Source: Pseudomonas asplenii
GTDB lineage: Bacteria > Pseudomonadota > Gammaproteobacteria > Pseudomonadales > Pseudomonadaceae
Direction of reading: 5' to 3'
DNA length: 64,000 bases
Assembly: GCF_900105475.1 (NCBI RefSeq)
Contig: NZ_LT629777.1
Coordinates: 2,108,001 to 2,172,000 of the forward strand
Shown here: piece by piece, positions 53,567 to 61,967 of the stretch
How the letters are laid out: every line of letters begins with the position of its first letter
Numbering within the stretch: position 1 is the first letter of the stretch
Position numbers and translations under genes: made by a program
The notes under the pieces: generated by a model
Seen by the model: only the letters and a program-made list of their open reading frames with translations
What the model was told of the DNA's origin: nothing
Databases searched by the model: none

Positions 53567-56500
53567 ATGACACGGATTTCGACACCCATCAGTGAGATCA
53601 AGGAACGCTACGACGTCATTGTCATCGGTTCCGGTTATGGCGGCGGTATCGCCGCCTCGCGACTGTCCCGCGCCGGAAGAAGCGTCTGCCTGCTGGAGCG
53701 CGGTCGGGAGATCCAGCCGGGGGAATATCCCAATACCCTGGTGGCGGCCACCGAGCAGTTGCAGGTCCATGACCCGGATGGGCATATCGGTTCGCGCACC
53801 GGCCTCTACGACCTGCACGTCAATGCGCAGCAGAACGTGGTGGTCGGTTGCGGCCTGGGCGGTACCTCGTTGATCAATGCCAACGTGTCCCTGGAGCCGG
53901 AGCCCGAAGTGTTCGATGACCCGCGCTGGCCCCAGGCGGTGCGTGAACATCGCGACACGCTGCTCGCCCAGGGGTATGCACGGGCCCGCGAGATGCTCAA
54001 GCCCAACCCCTATCCCTCTTCCGCGCCGCGATTGGACAAGCTGGAAGCCAATCGCAAGTCGGCGGATTACCTGCAGGAAAAAGCGCATTTCTATACGCCG
54101 CCGATCAATGTCACTTTCGATCCGCTGCCCGCCAATCTCAACCACGTCGGTGTCGAGCAACTGCCGTGCAACCACTGCGGTGACTGCGTTTCGGGCTGTA
54201 ACAACAAGGCCAAGAACACCACGCTGATGAACTACCTGCCGGATGCCTGGAACCATGGTGCGGAAATTTTCTGCCAGGCCGAGGTCCGTCACCTGGAACG
54301 CGATGGCGATGGCTGGATCGTGCACTTCCAGTACCTGGACAGTGGTCGCGAGAAATTCTCGGCGCCGACCCTGTTCGTCCGGGCCGAGATCGTCGTGTTG
54401 TCCGCCGGCACCCTGGGCTCGACGGAGATCCTGCTGCGTTCGCGCAACAAGGGCCTGACCCTGTCTGACCAGTTGGGCGAACACATGAGCGGCAATGGCG
54501 ACATTCTCGGTTTCGGCCATAACTGCGGGCAGACCATCAACGGCATCGGCTTCGGTACTCACTCGGCCAAGGACCTGCAGCCGGTCGGTCCCTGTATCAC
54601 CTCGATCATCGACTTGCGCACCAGCGGCGACTGGCGCAGCCGCATGGTGATCGAAGAGGGCTCGATCCCGGGCGCGCTGGGGCGGGCCATGGTGCCAGCG
54701 ATGGCCGGCTTCGCCGAACTGATCGGCGAGGCGAGCGAGAAGGGCGTCAGCGCCGAACTGCACTACAAGGCCCGCGAGGCCGAGAGTTTCCTGCGTGGCC
54801 CGTACTATGGCGCGCTGCACAACATGCAAACCTACCTGATCATGAGCCATGACAACGGCAAGGGGCGCATGGTGCTTGATGCCCAGGACCAGTTGCGCAT
54901 CGACTGGCCGGGTGTTGGCGAGCAGGAGAACGTCAAGCTGGGCAATGAGCGCCTGCACCAGTCGACCAAGGCTCTGGGCGGCGTCTGGGTGCCGAACCCG
55001 ATCTGGACCAGGCTGCTCAAGCACAGCATCGTCTCGGTGCATCCGCTGGGTGGCTGTGTGATGGGCGAGGACGCCGGGCAGGGCGTGGTCAACCACAAGG
55101 GGCAGGTGTTCAGTGGGGCCAGTGGCAGCGAGGTGTACCCTGGTTTGTACGTGGCCGATGGCGCGGTGATCCCGACGTCGCTGGCGGTCAATCCGTTGCT
55201 GACCATTTCCGCAGTCAGCGAGCGCAACATGAGTCTGCTGGCGGCCGATCGCGGTTGGCTCATCGACTACAGCCTGCCTTCGGCGCCGCGCAAACCGGTA
55301 CCGGCACCGACCCTCGGCGTGCAGTTCACCGAGACCATGAAGGGCTATTTTTCCCGGGATTTCACCCAGCCCCAGGGCACCGACCTCAAGGTCTACGAGG
55401 CTGCGGCGAAAAGCGGCGAGGCGCAGAACTCACCCATCGAGTTCACCCTGACCATCACGGCGGGTGATCTCGACCGGTTGATCAACCAGCCCGGCCACGC
55501 CGCAACCCTGGTCGGCACCGTCGATGCTCCGGCGCTGTCGCCGCATCCGCTGACCGCCAGCAATGGGGTGTTCAACCTGTTCGAGCAGTATGAGCAGCAG
55601 GTTGGCGTACGGCACATGAACTACGACATGAAGCTGACCGCCGAGGATGGCCGCGACTATTACTTCAGCGCCTTCAAGAGTGTTCCCGAGGATCATGGCC
55701 TGCTCAATATCTGGCCGGATACCAGCACCCTCTATGTCACCCTCTTCCAGGGCACGGACAAGACCGGCCCGGTGATCGGTTCGGGCGTCATGCACATCGA
55801 GCCCGCCGACTTCGCCAAACAGATGACCACCATGAAGGTGCTCAACGCGCGCAACGAGCGCGAGCGGATTGACGCACTGGCGCGTTTCGGCAAGTTCTTC
55901 GCCGGGATACTCTGGGAAAGTTACGGCGGGGTCTTTGCCGGCGATATCTACTTCAACCCGGATGCGCCGCCACGGCACAAGCGCCCGCTGGATGCACCGG
56001 TGCCAACCGTGCATTTCTTCGAAACCGAAGACCAGGTGCAATTACGCCTCACCCGCTACCAGGCTGGCCGCAAGGGCCCGGTGATGCTGGTACACGGCCT
56101 GGGGGTGGGGTCGAACATTTTCTCCACCGATACCATCCAGACCAACCTGCTGGAGTATCTGTGCAAGCATGACTATGACGTCTGGCTGCTGGATTTCCGT
56201 GTCAGCATCCTGCTGCCGGCGAGCAAGCAGGAATGCAACGGCGACCAGATCGCCCAGTACGATTTCAAGGCGGCCATCGCACAGATCCGCGAGGCCACCG
56301 GGGCCCTCGATGTGCAATGCGTGGTGCACTGCTACGGCGCCACGACCTTCTTCATGTCCCTGCTGGCGGGGCTGCAGGGTGTGCGCTCGGTGGTCTGCTC
56401 GCAGATCGCCGCTGACACGGTGGTGGCCACGGCGACCGGAATCAAGGCCGGCCTGCACCTGCCGGGTGTGCTCGATACGGTGGGGATCAAGTCGCTGACC

Positions 56501-57019
56501 GCCTATGCAGACAGCAAGGAAAGCTGGTTCAACAAACTGTATGACAAGGCCCTGGATGTCTATGCGCGGGTCGAGGCCCAGGGCTACTGCACCAACCCGG
56601 TCTGTCACCGGATCACCTTCATGTATGCCTCGCTGTATCGGCACGACACCCTCAACGAAACCCTGCACGACAACCTGCACGAACTGTTCGGCGAGTCGAA
56701 TATCCAGACCTTCGAGCACCTGGCGCTGATCTGCCGCAAGGGGCACTTGGTGGACTTCAAGGGCCACGATGTCTACATGCCGCATTTCGACCGCCTGGAT
56801 CTGCCGATCTGCTTCATCAGCGGTGCCGACAATCAGTGCTACCTGCCAGAGAGCACCGAGAAGACCTACGAGCGCCTGGTGCAGATGCACGGACCGCAGT
56901 TGTACAGCCGGCACGTGGTGCCCGGGTACGGCCATATCGATTGCATGTTCGGCAAGGACGCGGTGGTCGATGTGTATCCGTTGATACTCGCGCACCTGGA
57001 GAAAACCGCGCTGGGCTGA
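53567..57019 (+). CDS. GMC oxidoreductase fused to an alpha/beta hydrolase (1150 aa)
   Basis: The N-terminal half (about 1-570) is a cholesterol-oxidase-like GMC enzyme: FAD fold YDVIVIGSGYGGGIAASRL, GCGLGGTSLINANV, and tail SIVSVHPLGGCVMG...GLYVADGAVIPTSLAVNPLLTISAVSERN. It carries a C201-x2-C204-x2-C207-x3-C211 cluster of ferredoxin type. A beta-rich linker domain (about 590-790) resembles nothing I can name. The C-terminal alpha/beta hydrolase (about 820-1150) has Cys922 at the nucleophile elbow (VVHCYGATT), with candidate acid Asp in SGADNQ and His in PGYGHIDCM. There is no signal peptide. It heads a plus-strand three-gene set. The substrate is unknown, possibly a lipid or sterol-like alcohol/ester. 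Confidence 0.85.
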   Translation: MTRISTPISEIKERYDVIVIGSGYGGGIAASRLSRAGRSVCLLERGREIQPGEYPNTLVAATEQLQVHDPDGHIGSRTGLYDLHVNAQQNVVVGCGLGGTSLINANVSLEPEPEVFDDPRWPQAVREHRDTLLAQGYARAREMLKPNPYPSSAPRLDKLEANRKSADYLQEKAHFYTPPINVTFDPLPANLNHVGVEQLPCNHCGDCVSGCNNKAKNTTLMNYLPDAWNHGAEIFCQAEVRHLERDGDGWIVHFQYLDSGREKFSAPTLFVRAEIVVLSAGTLGSTEILLRSRNKGLTLSDQLGEHMSGNGDILGFGHNCGQTINGIGFGTHSAKDLQPVGPCITSIIDLRTSGDWRSRMVIEEGSIPGALGRAMVPAMAGFAELIGEASEKGVSAELHYKAREAESFLRGPYYGALHNMQTYLIMSHDNGKGRMVLDAQDQLRIDWPGVGEQENVKLGNERLHQSTKALGGVWVPNPIWTRLLKHSIVSVHPLGGCVMGEDAGQGVVNHKGQVFSGASGSEVYPGLYVADGAVIPTSLAVNPLLTISAVSERNMSLLAADRGWLIDYSLPSAPRKPVPAPTLGVQFTETMKGYFSRDFTQPQGTDLKVYEAAAKSGEAQNSPIEFTLTITAGDLDRLINQPGHAATLVGTVDAPALSPHPLTASNGVFNLFEQYEQQVGVRHMNYDMKLTAEDGRDYYFSAFKSVPEDHGLLNIWPDTSTLYVTLFQGTDKTGPVIGSGVMHIEPADFAKQMTTMKVLNARNERERIDALARFGKFFAGILWESYGGVFAGDIYFNPDAPPRHKRPLDAPVPTVHFFETEDQVQLRLTRYQAGRKGPVMLVHGLGVGSNIFSTDTIQTNLLEYLCKHDYDVWLLDFRVSILLPASKQECNGDQIAQYDFKAAIAQIREATGALDVQCVVHCYGATTFFMSLLAGLQGVRSVVCSQIAADTVVATATGIKAGLHLPGVLDTVGIKSLTAYADSKESWFNKLYDKALDVYARVEAQGYCTNPVCHRITFMYASLYRHDTLNETLHDNLHELFGESNIQTFEHLALICRKGHLVDFKGHDVYMPHFDRLDLPICFISGADNQCYLPESTEKTYERLVQMHGPQLYSRHVVPGYGHIDCMFGKDAVVDVYPLILAHLEKTALG

Positions 57020-57109
57020 TCAGCCCTTTCTGAATACGCCATCGAACCTGCAGGAGCAGGATGGGGCTGCGGTGCCTCGATAGAAATGGATTTGCAGTTA
57101 GAGGGTGAT

Positions 57110-58978
57110 ATGGACAATTACATTCGCTGGTACCAACGCTTCATCTGGCTGGGCATCGTGATGAACATGCTGTTCGCACTGCCGGCCCTGTTCGCTCCGG
57201 CCATGCTGACCTCGGTGGTCGGCCTGCCGCCGGTGCTGTCGGACCCCTGGCTGGAAAACGCCGGCATGCTGCTGGTGGGCATCAGCCTGTTCTACATGCC
57301 GTCGGGCTTCAACGCCCGGCGCTTTCCGATCAACTCCTGGCTCTGTGTCCTGAGCCGGTTGATCGCCGTGGCGTTCTGGATCTACCTGATCCAGACCAGC
57401 ACCACACCGTCGGTGTTCGTGCCAATGCTCTATGGCGACCTGAGCATGTTCCTGCTGCTGGGCATCACGCTGTACCTGGGCAGCCCGCCAGCCACTCGGC
57501 CGTGGGCGCTGCTGGTCGATGGCTGGCACGCCTGGTGTCACGGCTGGTCGGTGCGCTGGCAGCGCCACAGCTTCCGGGTCGGCTTGCTGATCACTGTGCT
57601 GGTCGTGGGTTTCATCGGCTACCAGAGCTGGTACAACATGTTGCGGGTGGTGCCCGAGGAAAAATTCGCCGCCGACGAGGATCACTTCAAGTACGCCGCC
57701 ATTGGCTTGGGGATCGAGGCGCGAATTCCCTACTACCTGTTTTCCGTACTGCCACAGATGTGCCCGGAAAAAATGCCCAGGCCAGGTGGCTGGGAAGCCT
57801 TCGGTTTTCTCTATGAGAACGGCCGTGACCTGCCCATCGGCATGGCCAGGCGGCAGATCGGCTATCCGACCGTCGAGCCCAACTGCGCCCTGTGTCACAC
57901 CGGTTCCTATCGCGCCTCGGCCAGCGACGTTGCCCGACCACTCGTCACGGCGCCGGCCAACACCCTGCAGTTACAGGCCTTCCAGTGGTTCGCCTACGAC
58001 TGTGCCAGCGATCCGAAATTCACCACCGATGCGGTGATGGCGGCGATCAATGCCAAGTTTCAGCTGGGCTTTTTCGAGAAGTTGTACAACCGCTATCTGA
58101 TCATGCCGATGGCCCGAAATGCGCTGCTCAAGCAGAAGCAGGCGTACGCCTGGCAGAAACTGCGGCCGGCCCAAGGCCCGGGGCGTACCGACACCTTCAA
58201 CCCGACCAAGATGGTGGTGTTCGGCTTCCCGGACGACTCGACCATCGGCACCGTCGATCTGCCGCAGATCTGGAACCAGAAACCGCGCGAGTCGCTGTAC
58301 CTGCACTGGGACGGCAATAACAACAATATCCACGAGCGCAACTACGCGGCGGCCATGGCCGTAGGGGCGACGCCACAGTCGGTGTTGCCGCAGAGTTTCA
58401 ACCGGGTCACCAATTGGCTGCTCGGCACCCAGCCACCGGCCTGGCCATTCCCCCTCGATCAGGCGCGGGTGGCCCAGGGCAAGCCGCTCTGGGATAAGAA
58501 TTGCGCCGGTTGCCATGCGTTCGGCAAGGCCGACACCGGCCAGGTCACGGTACCTATCGACACCCTGGGTACCGACCCGCATCGCTTGAACTCGTTCACC
58601 ACCGGCCTGGTCCAGGCGTTCCACGACTTCAAGAAACCGCCGTTCGATTTCAGTGCCTATCGCAAGACCCAGAGCTACAGCAATACCCCCACCGACGGCA
58701 TCTGGATGCGCGCGCCGTACCTGCACAACGGTTCGGTACCGAGCCTGTGGGACCTGCTGCAGACCCCGGCCAAGCGCCCGCAGACCTTCAGCACCGGCTC
58801 GGATGTCTACGATCCGATCAAGGTCGGCTTCGTCACCAGCGGAGCGCCGGTCCAGGCGCCGAGCTACTTCAAGTACGACACCCGCCTGGAGGGCAACCAC
58901 AACGGTGGTCACCTGTACGGGACACAACTGAGCGACGCCGAGAAATGGGCGTTGATCGAATTCATGAAGACGTTATAG
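57110..58978 (+). CDS. Membrane-anchored di-haem cytochrome c
   Basis: 622 aa. Four or five hydrophobic helices fill about residues 8-130 and one more lies at about 155-180. A periplasmic part follows with two haem c motifs, C259-x2-C262-H263 (CALCH) and C465-x2-C468-H469 (CAGCH), and the family phrase RAPYLHNGSVPSLWDLL near the end, as in di-haem cytochrome c peroxidase/RoxA-like proteins. ATG at 57110 directly behind GAGGGTGAT; eight earlier codons are rejected. It lies 90 bp after the GMC fusion gene, so it is the likely electron acceptor or a partner oxidase. Confidence 0.82.
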   Translation: MDNYIRWYQRFIWLGIVMNMLFALPALFAPAMLTSVVGLPPVLSDPWLENAGMLLVGISLFYMPSGFNARRFPINSWLCVLSRLIAVAFWIYLIQTSTTPSVFVPMLYGDLSMFLLLGITLYLGSPPATRPWALLVDGWHAWCHGWSVRWQRHSFRVGLLITVLVVGFIGYQSWYNMLRVVPEEKFAADEDHFKYAAIGLGIEARIPYYLFSVLPQMCPEKMPRPGGWEAFGFLYENGRDLPIGMARRQIGYPTVEPNCALCHTGSYRASASDVARPLVTAPANTLQLQAFQWFAYDCASDPKFTTDAVMAAINAKFQLGFFEKLYNRYLIMPMARNALLKQKQAYAWQKLRPAQGPGRTDTFNPTKMVVFGFPDDSTIGTVDLPQIWNQKPRESLYLHWDGNNNNIHERNYAAAMAVGATPQSVLPQSFNRVTNWLLGTQPPAWPFPLDQARVAQGKPLWDKNCAGCHAFGKADTGQVTVPIDTLGTDPHRLNSFTTGLVQAFHDFKKPPFDFSAYRKTQSYSNTPTDGIWMRAPYLHNGSVPSLWDLLQTPAKRPQTFSTGSDVYDPIKVGFVTSGAPVQAPSYFKYDTRLEGNHNGGHLYGTQLSDAEKWALIEFMKTL

Positions 58979-58988
58979 GAAGAACGCC

Positions 58989-60233
58989 ATGAGCCTGTCC
59001 CATCTGGAACACGAACTTGCGAAAATCCGCGTCCGGCTCAGTGGCCTCAAGGCCCGGCTGGAGCTGTCCTGGAAGAAACTCGTCAACGATATTGAACCCG
59101 AGGAATTCCAGGCCATCCAGCAACTGTTGCAGCGCGGGCACGACCAGGCCCAGTACGTGCTGGAGCACGGCGAGTTGCCGAGCGACGAGCCAGTGGTACC
59201 GTGGGAGCTGTCCCATGGCCTGTCGATCCTGCACCTGGGCAGCGCCCAGGCCCTGCCGACTTCTGAGGCGCAGTTGCCGACCCGCGTGCTCAAGGACGGC
59301 ACGCTGCTGGGCTGTCGCAAATGGGAACTGCTGGACCTGCTGTGGAGCGAGGCGCTGATCAAGTGGATCGAGAATCTGCGGCGCCATGCGACGTTTGTCA
59401 CCACGCCGACGGTGATCCGTATCGACCACGACGTGATCCTGGCGATTGCCGGCGACTGGGGCACCGGGCCGTTCGACAGCCATGCGCCGGCGGTCAGTGT
59501 GGCCAACCAGATGAGTCTGGTGCAGGCCGATTTCAGCATTCACCTGGGCGATGTTTACTACGCTGGCACCGGCTCCGAGGAGGGGGTCGACATGGCCGGC
59601 TGGCCGATGGGCAAGCACGGCGCGTTCACGCTCAATTCCAACCATGAGATGTACAGCGGCGCCCATGGCTATTTCGCCGAACTCAATGCACGTTTCCCGG
59701 TACAACAGGGCACCAGCTACTTTGCCCTTTATAACGATGACTGGCTGATCATCGGCCTGGATTCGGCCTATGCCGCCGCACCGCTGAACCTATACATGGA
59801 CGGCACCCTGAACCCGCAGCAGATCGACTGGATGAAGACCCTGCCCAAGCGCAGCAGGCTGATGGTGCTCAGTCACCACCAGGGGTTCGACATCTCCGGG
59901 CACAACCCGAACGGCTTGTACACGCAGGTCTGCGATGCCCTGGGGCGGGTGCCGGACTACTGGTACTGGGGGCATTTGCACAATGGCATCGTCTATGCCG
60001 AGCAAGGTGGTCTGAAAGCCCGTTGTGCCGGGCACGGGGCGATTCCCTATGGCGTGACCAGCGAATTGGACGGTAATGACCGGGTGCTGTTTTCCGAGAC
60101 GTGCAATGCCGGCGACCCGGATTATCCGGAGCGGGTGCTCAATGGCTTCGTGAAGATCCGGCTGAATGGGCCGAACATCATCGAGGAGTTCATTGGCGAG
60201 GATGGTTCGGTGAGGTGGGCGTCACACGGATAG
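58989..60233 (+). CDS. Metallophosphoesterase (calcineurin-like)
   Basis: 414 aa. Domain core at about 145-370: AIAGDWGTG (first Asp), HLGDVYYAG (GD), SNHEMYSG (GNH-like, here SNHE), VLSHHQGFD (His) and WGHLHNG (GHxH). About 140 residues of helical N-terminal extension precede it, with no signal peptide. ATG 10 bp after the cytochrome gene, so the two are co-transcribed. It hydrolyses a phosphoester; the substrate is unknown. Confidence 0.85.
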   Translation: MSLSHLEHELAKIRVRLSGLKARLELSWKKLVNDIEPEEFQAIQQLLQRGHDQAQYVLEHGELPSDEPVVPWELSHGLSILHLGSAQALPTSEAQLPTRVLKDGTLLGCRKWELLDLLWSEALIKWIENLRRHATFVTTPTVIRIDHDVILAIAGDWGTGPFDSHAPAVSVANQMSLVQADFSIHLGDVYYAGTGSEEGVDMAGWPMGKHGAFTLNSNHEMYSGAHGYFAELNARFPVQQGTSYFALYNDDWLIIGLDSAYAAAPLNLYMDGTLNPQQIDWMKTLPKRSRLMVLSHHQGFDISGHNPNGLYTQVCDALGRVPDYWYWGHLHNGIVYAEQGGLKARCAGHGAIPYGVTSELDGNDRVLFSETCNAGDPDYPERVLNGFVKIRLNGPNIIEEFIGEDGSVRWASHG

Positions 60234-60362
60234 GGTATTGCAGGGCGATGTCGGAATCGGCTTGCTGGCGACTAGGGCCAGCAAGTCTTGTGGTGTTGTT
60301 GTGGGTGGGGGAGGCCGGTCTGGCGCTTTCGCGGCAGTTCGGCGCCCCGACAAGCCCTGCTC

Positions 60363-61658
60363 TTAGCCGTTGACCGGCACGCCCTTCAGGTACGGCGCAG
60401 GCTCTGCCCCGAGGTTGCTCAGCATGCGCTCGCTGTACCAGTCGATGAAGTTGACCACGCCGAACTCATAGGTCTTGGAGTACGGACCCGGCTGGTAGGC
60501 CGTGGAGTTGATGCCACGCTGGTTTTCCTCGGCCAGGCGGCGGTCCTGGTCGTTGGTCGCGTCCCATACCTGGCGCATGCGGGTCACGTCGTAGTCGACA
60601 CCTTCGACCGCGTCCTTGTGCACCAGCCACTTGGTGGTGACCATGGTTTCCTGGGCGCTGATCGGCCATACGGTGAAGACGATGATGTGGTCGCCCATGC
60701 AGTGGTTCCACGAGTGCGGCAGGTGCAGGATGCGCATCGAGCCCAGGTCCGGGTTCTTGATCCGGCCCATCAGTTTCTTGCAGCCCGGCTGGCCGTCCAT
60801 GGTCATCGACACGGTGCCCTTGAGCAGCGGCATGCGCACGATGCGGTTACGCAGACCGAAGCTGGCGTGGGCGTAGGGGATCTTCTCGGCGTCCCAGGCG
60901 GCGGCGGAGGCGGCCACGTGGTCCTTGAATGCCTGGTCGGCGCGCGGATCGGTGACGTCGTCCCACTCCAGCAGGGTTTTCAGCAGTTCCGGGTGAGAGC
61001 CGTTGCAGTGGTAGCACTCACGGTTGTTCTCGATCACCAGTTTCCAGTTGGCCTTTTCCATCAAGGTGGTCTGTACCGCCACCTTGGTGTTCTCCATGTC
61101 GTAGGGTTCCATGTAGTGGCTCAGGGTGTTGAGGAACTCGTCGATCGGTGGTGGGTTCTCGGCCAGGCTGATGAAGATGTAGCCGCCAGCGGTCTTCACA
61201 TTGACCGGCTTGAGGCCGTACTGCTTCATGTCGAAGTCGGCGCCCATCTCGGTGCCGGCGAACAGCAGGCGGCCATCGAGCTCGTAGGTCCACTGGTGAT
61301 AGGGGCAGACCAGCTTGGCGACCTTGCCCTTTTCGCCGGTGCACAGGCGCGAGCCACGGTGCCGGCAGACGTTGTGGAAGGCGTGGACCACGCCATCGGC
61401 ACCACGGATGACGATGATCGGGTTCTTGCCGATCTGCAGCGTCAGGTAGTTGCCTTTGGTCGGGATCTCGCTGGTCATGCCGGCGATCAGCCATTCCTTG
61501 TGGAAGATCTCCTGCATGTCGATGTCGAACAGGCGGTCGTCCGAATAGAATGGTTGCGGCAGGGAAAAGGTTCGCTCGCGCTCCTGCAGCATCTGTGCGG
61601 TGGCCTTGCGTGCGGGCTCCAGTGGGTCGCCCAGGCTCAGTGTGGTGGTGGTGTCCAT
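60363..61658 (-). CDS. gbcA: Glycine betaine monooxygenase oxygenase subunit GbcA
   Basis: 431 aa Rieske oxygenase that, with GbcB, demethylates glycine betaine to dimethylglycine and formaldehyde. The Rieske ligands lie in NVCRHRGSRLC and CPYHQWTY (CxH...CxxH). The mononuclear iron site lies in ENNRECYHCNGSHPELL (HxxxxH). The start MDTTTTLSLGDPLEPARKAT at 61658 is preceded by GAGG at a spacing of 9; an ATG seven codons upstream is possible and the frame runs far beyond as noise. It is divergent from gbcB. Confidence 0.95.
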   Translation of the reverse strand: MDTTTTLSLGDPLEPARKATAQMLQERERTFSLPQPFYSDDRLFDIDMQEIFHKEWLIAGMTSEIPTKGNYLTLQIGKNPIIVIRGADGVVHAFHNVCRHRGSRLCTGEKGKVAKLVCPYHQWTYELDGRLLFAGTEMGADFDMKQYGLKPVNVKTAGGYIFISLAENPPPIDEFLNTLSHYMEPYDMENTKVAVQTTLMEKANWKLVIENNRECYHCNGSHPELLKTLLEWDDVTDPRADQAFKDHVAASAAAWDAEKIPYAHASFGLRNRIVRMPLLKGTVSMTMDGQPGCKKLMGRIKNPDLGSMRILHLPHSWNHCMGDHIIVFTVWPISAQETMVTTKWLVHKDAVEGVDYDVTRMRQVWDATNDQDRRLAEENQRGINSTAYQPGPYSKTYEFGVVNFIDWYSERMLSNLGAEPAPYLKGVPVNG

Positions 61659-61967
61659 CGATTGTGTCCTCATGGCCATACGGTGTGGCCGACGAATATT
61701 GGCTAAGTGGTCGATGCTGCGGGCTCGTACCACACGGTTGCGACGCAAGACGAAATACAGCGGGTCATTTGCGACGGAGTGTGGGGCTGGCAGCGACGCG
61801 GACCTTATCCATGGGCGACATGGCCGAATCCGTTCCCGACGCGCAAGCCCCGGTCGTTGGGGGCTGGTCGCGATAAGTATGCCAATGTCGCGAATAGGTA
61901 AACGAAGCCTTCGGGCCTTGCGCAGAATCGCCTCCATAAGAGCCGACAGTCGGCGGTGGAGAACAAC
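61659..61967. promoter_or_regulatory. Divergent gbcA-gbcB control region
   Basis: 309 bp without a gene. GCGAC elements at 61740, 61771, 61793 and 61815 are its only clear structure. Confidence 0.6.
61740..61819 (-). promoter_or_regulatory. Phased GTCGC repeats upstream of gbcA, candidate GbdR sites
   Basis: GCGAC (GTCGC on the minus strand, facing gbcA) occurs at 61740-61744, 61771-61775, 61793-61797 and 61815-61819. The last three are 22 bp apart, the first 31 bp away (about two and three helical turns). They match the GTCGC series upstream of cbcX/sdaB. In P. aeruginosa GbdR activates gbcA and gbcB; binding here is inferred. Confidence 0.45.

Noticed and set aside
53195..55096. 633-codon minus-strand frame opposite the GMC gene
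   Set aside because: It is a shadow of the GMC reading frame. The plus-strand protein has clear FAD and GMC motifs.
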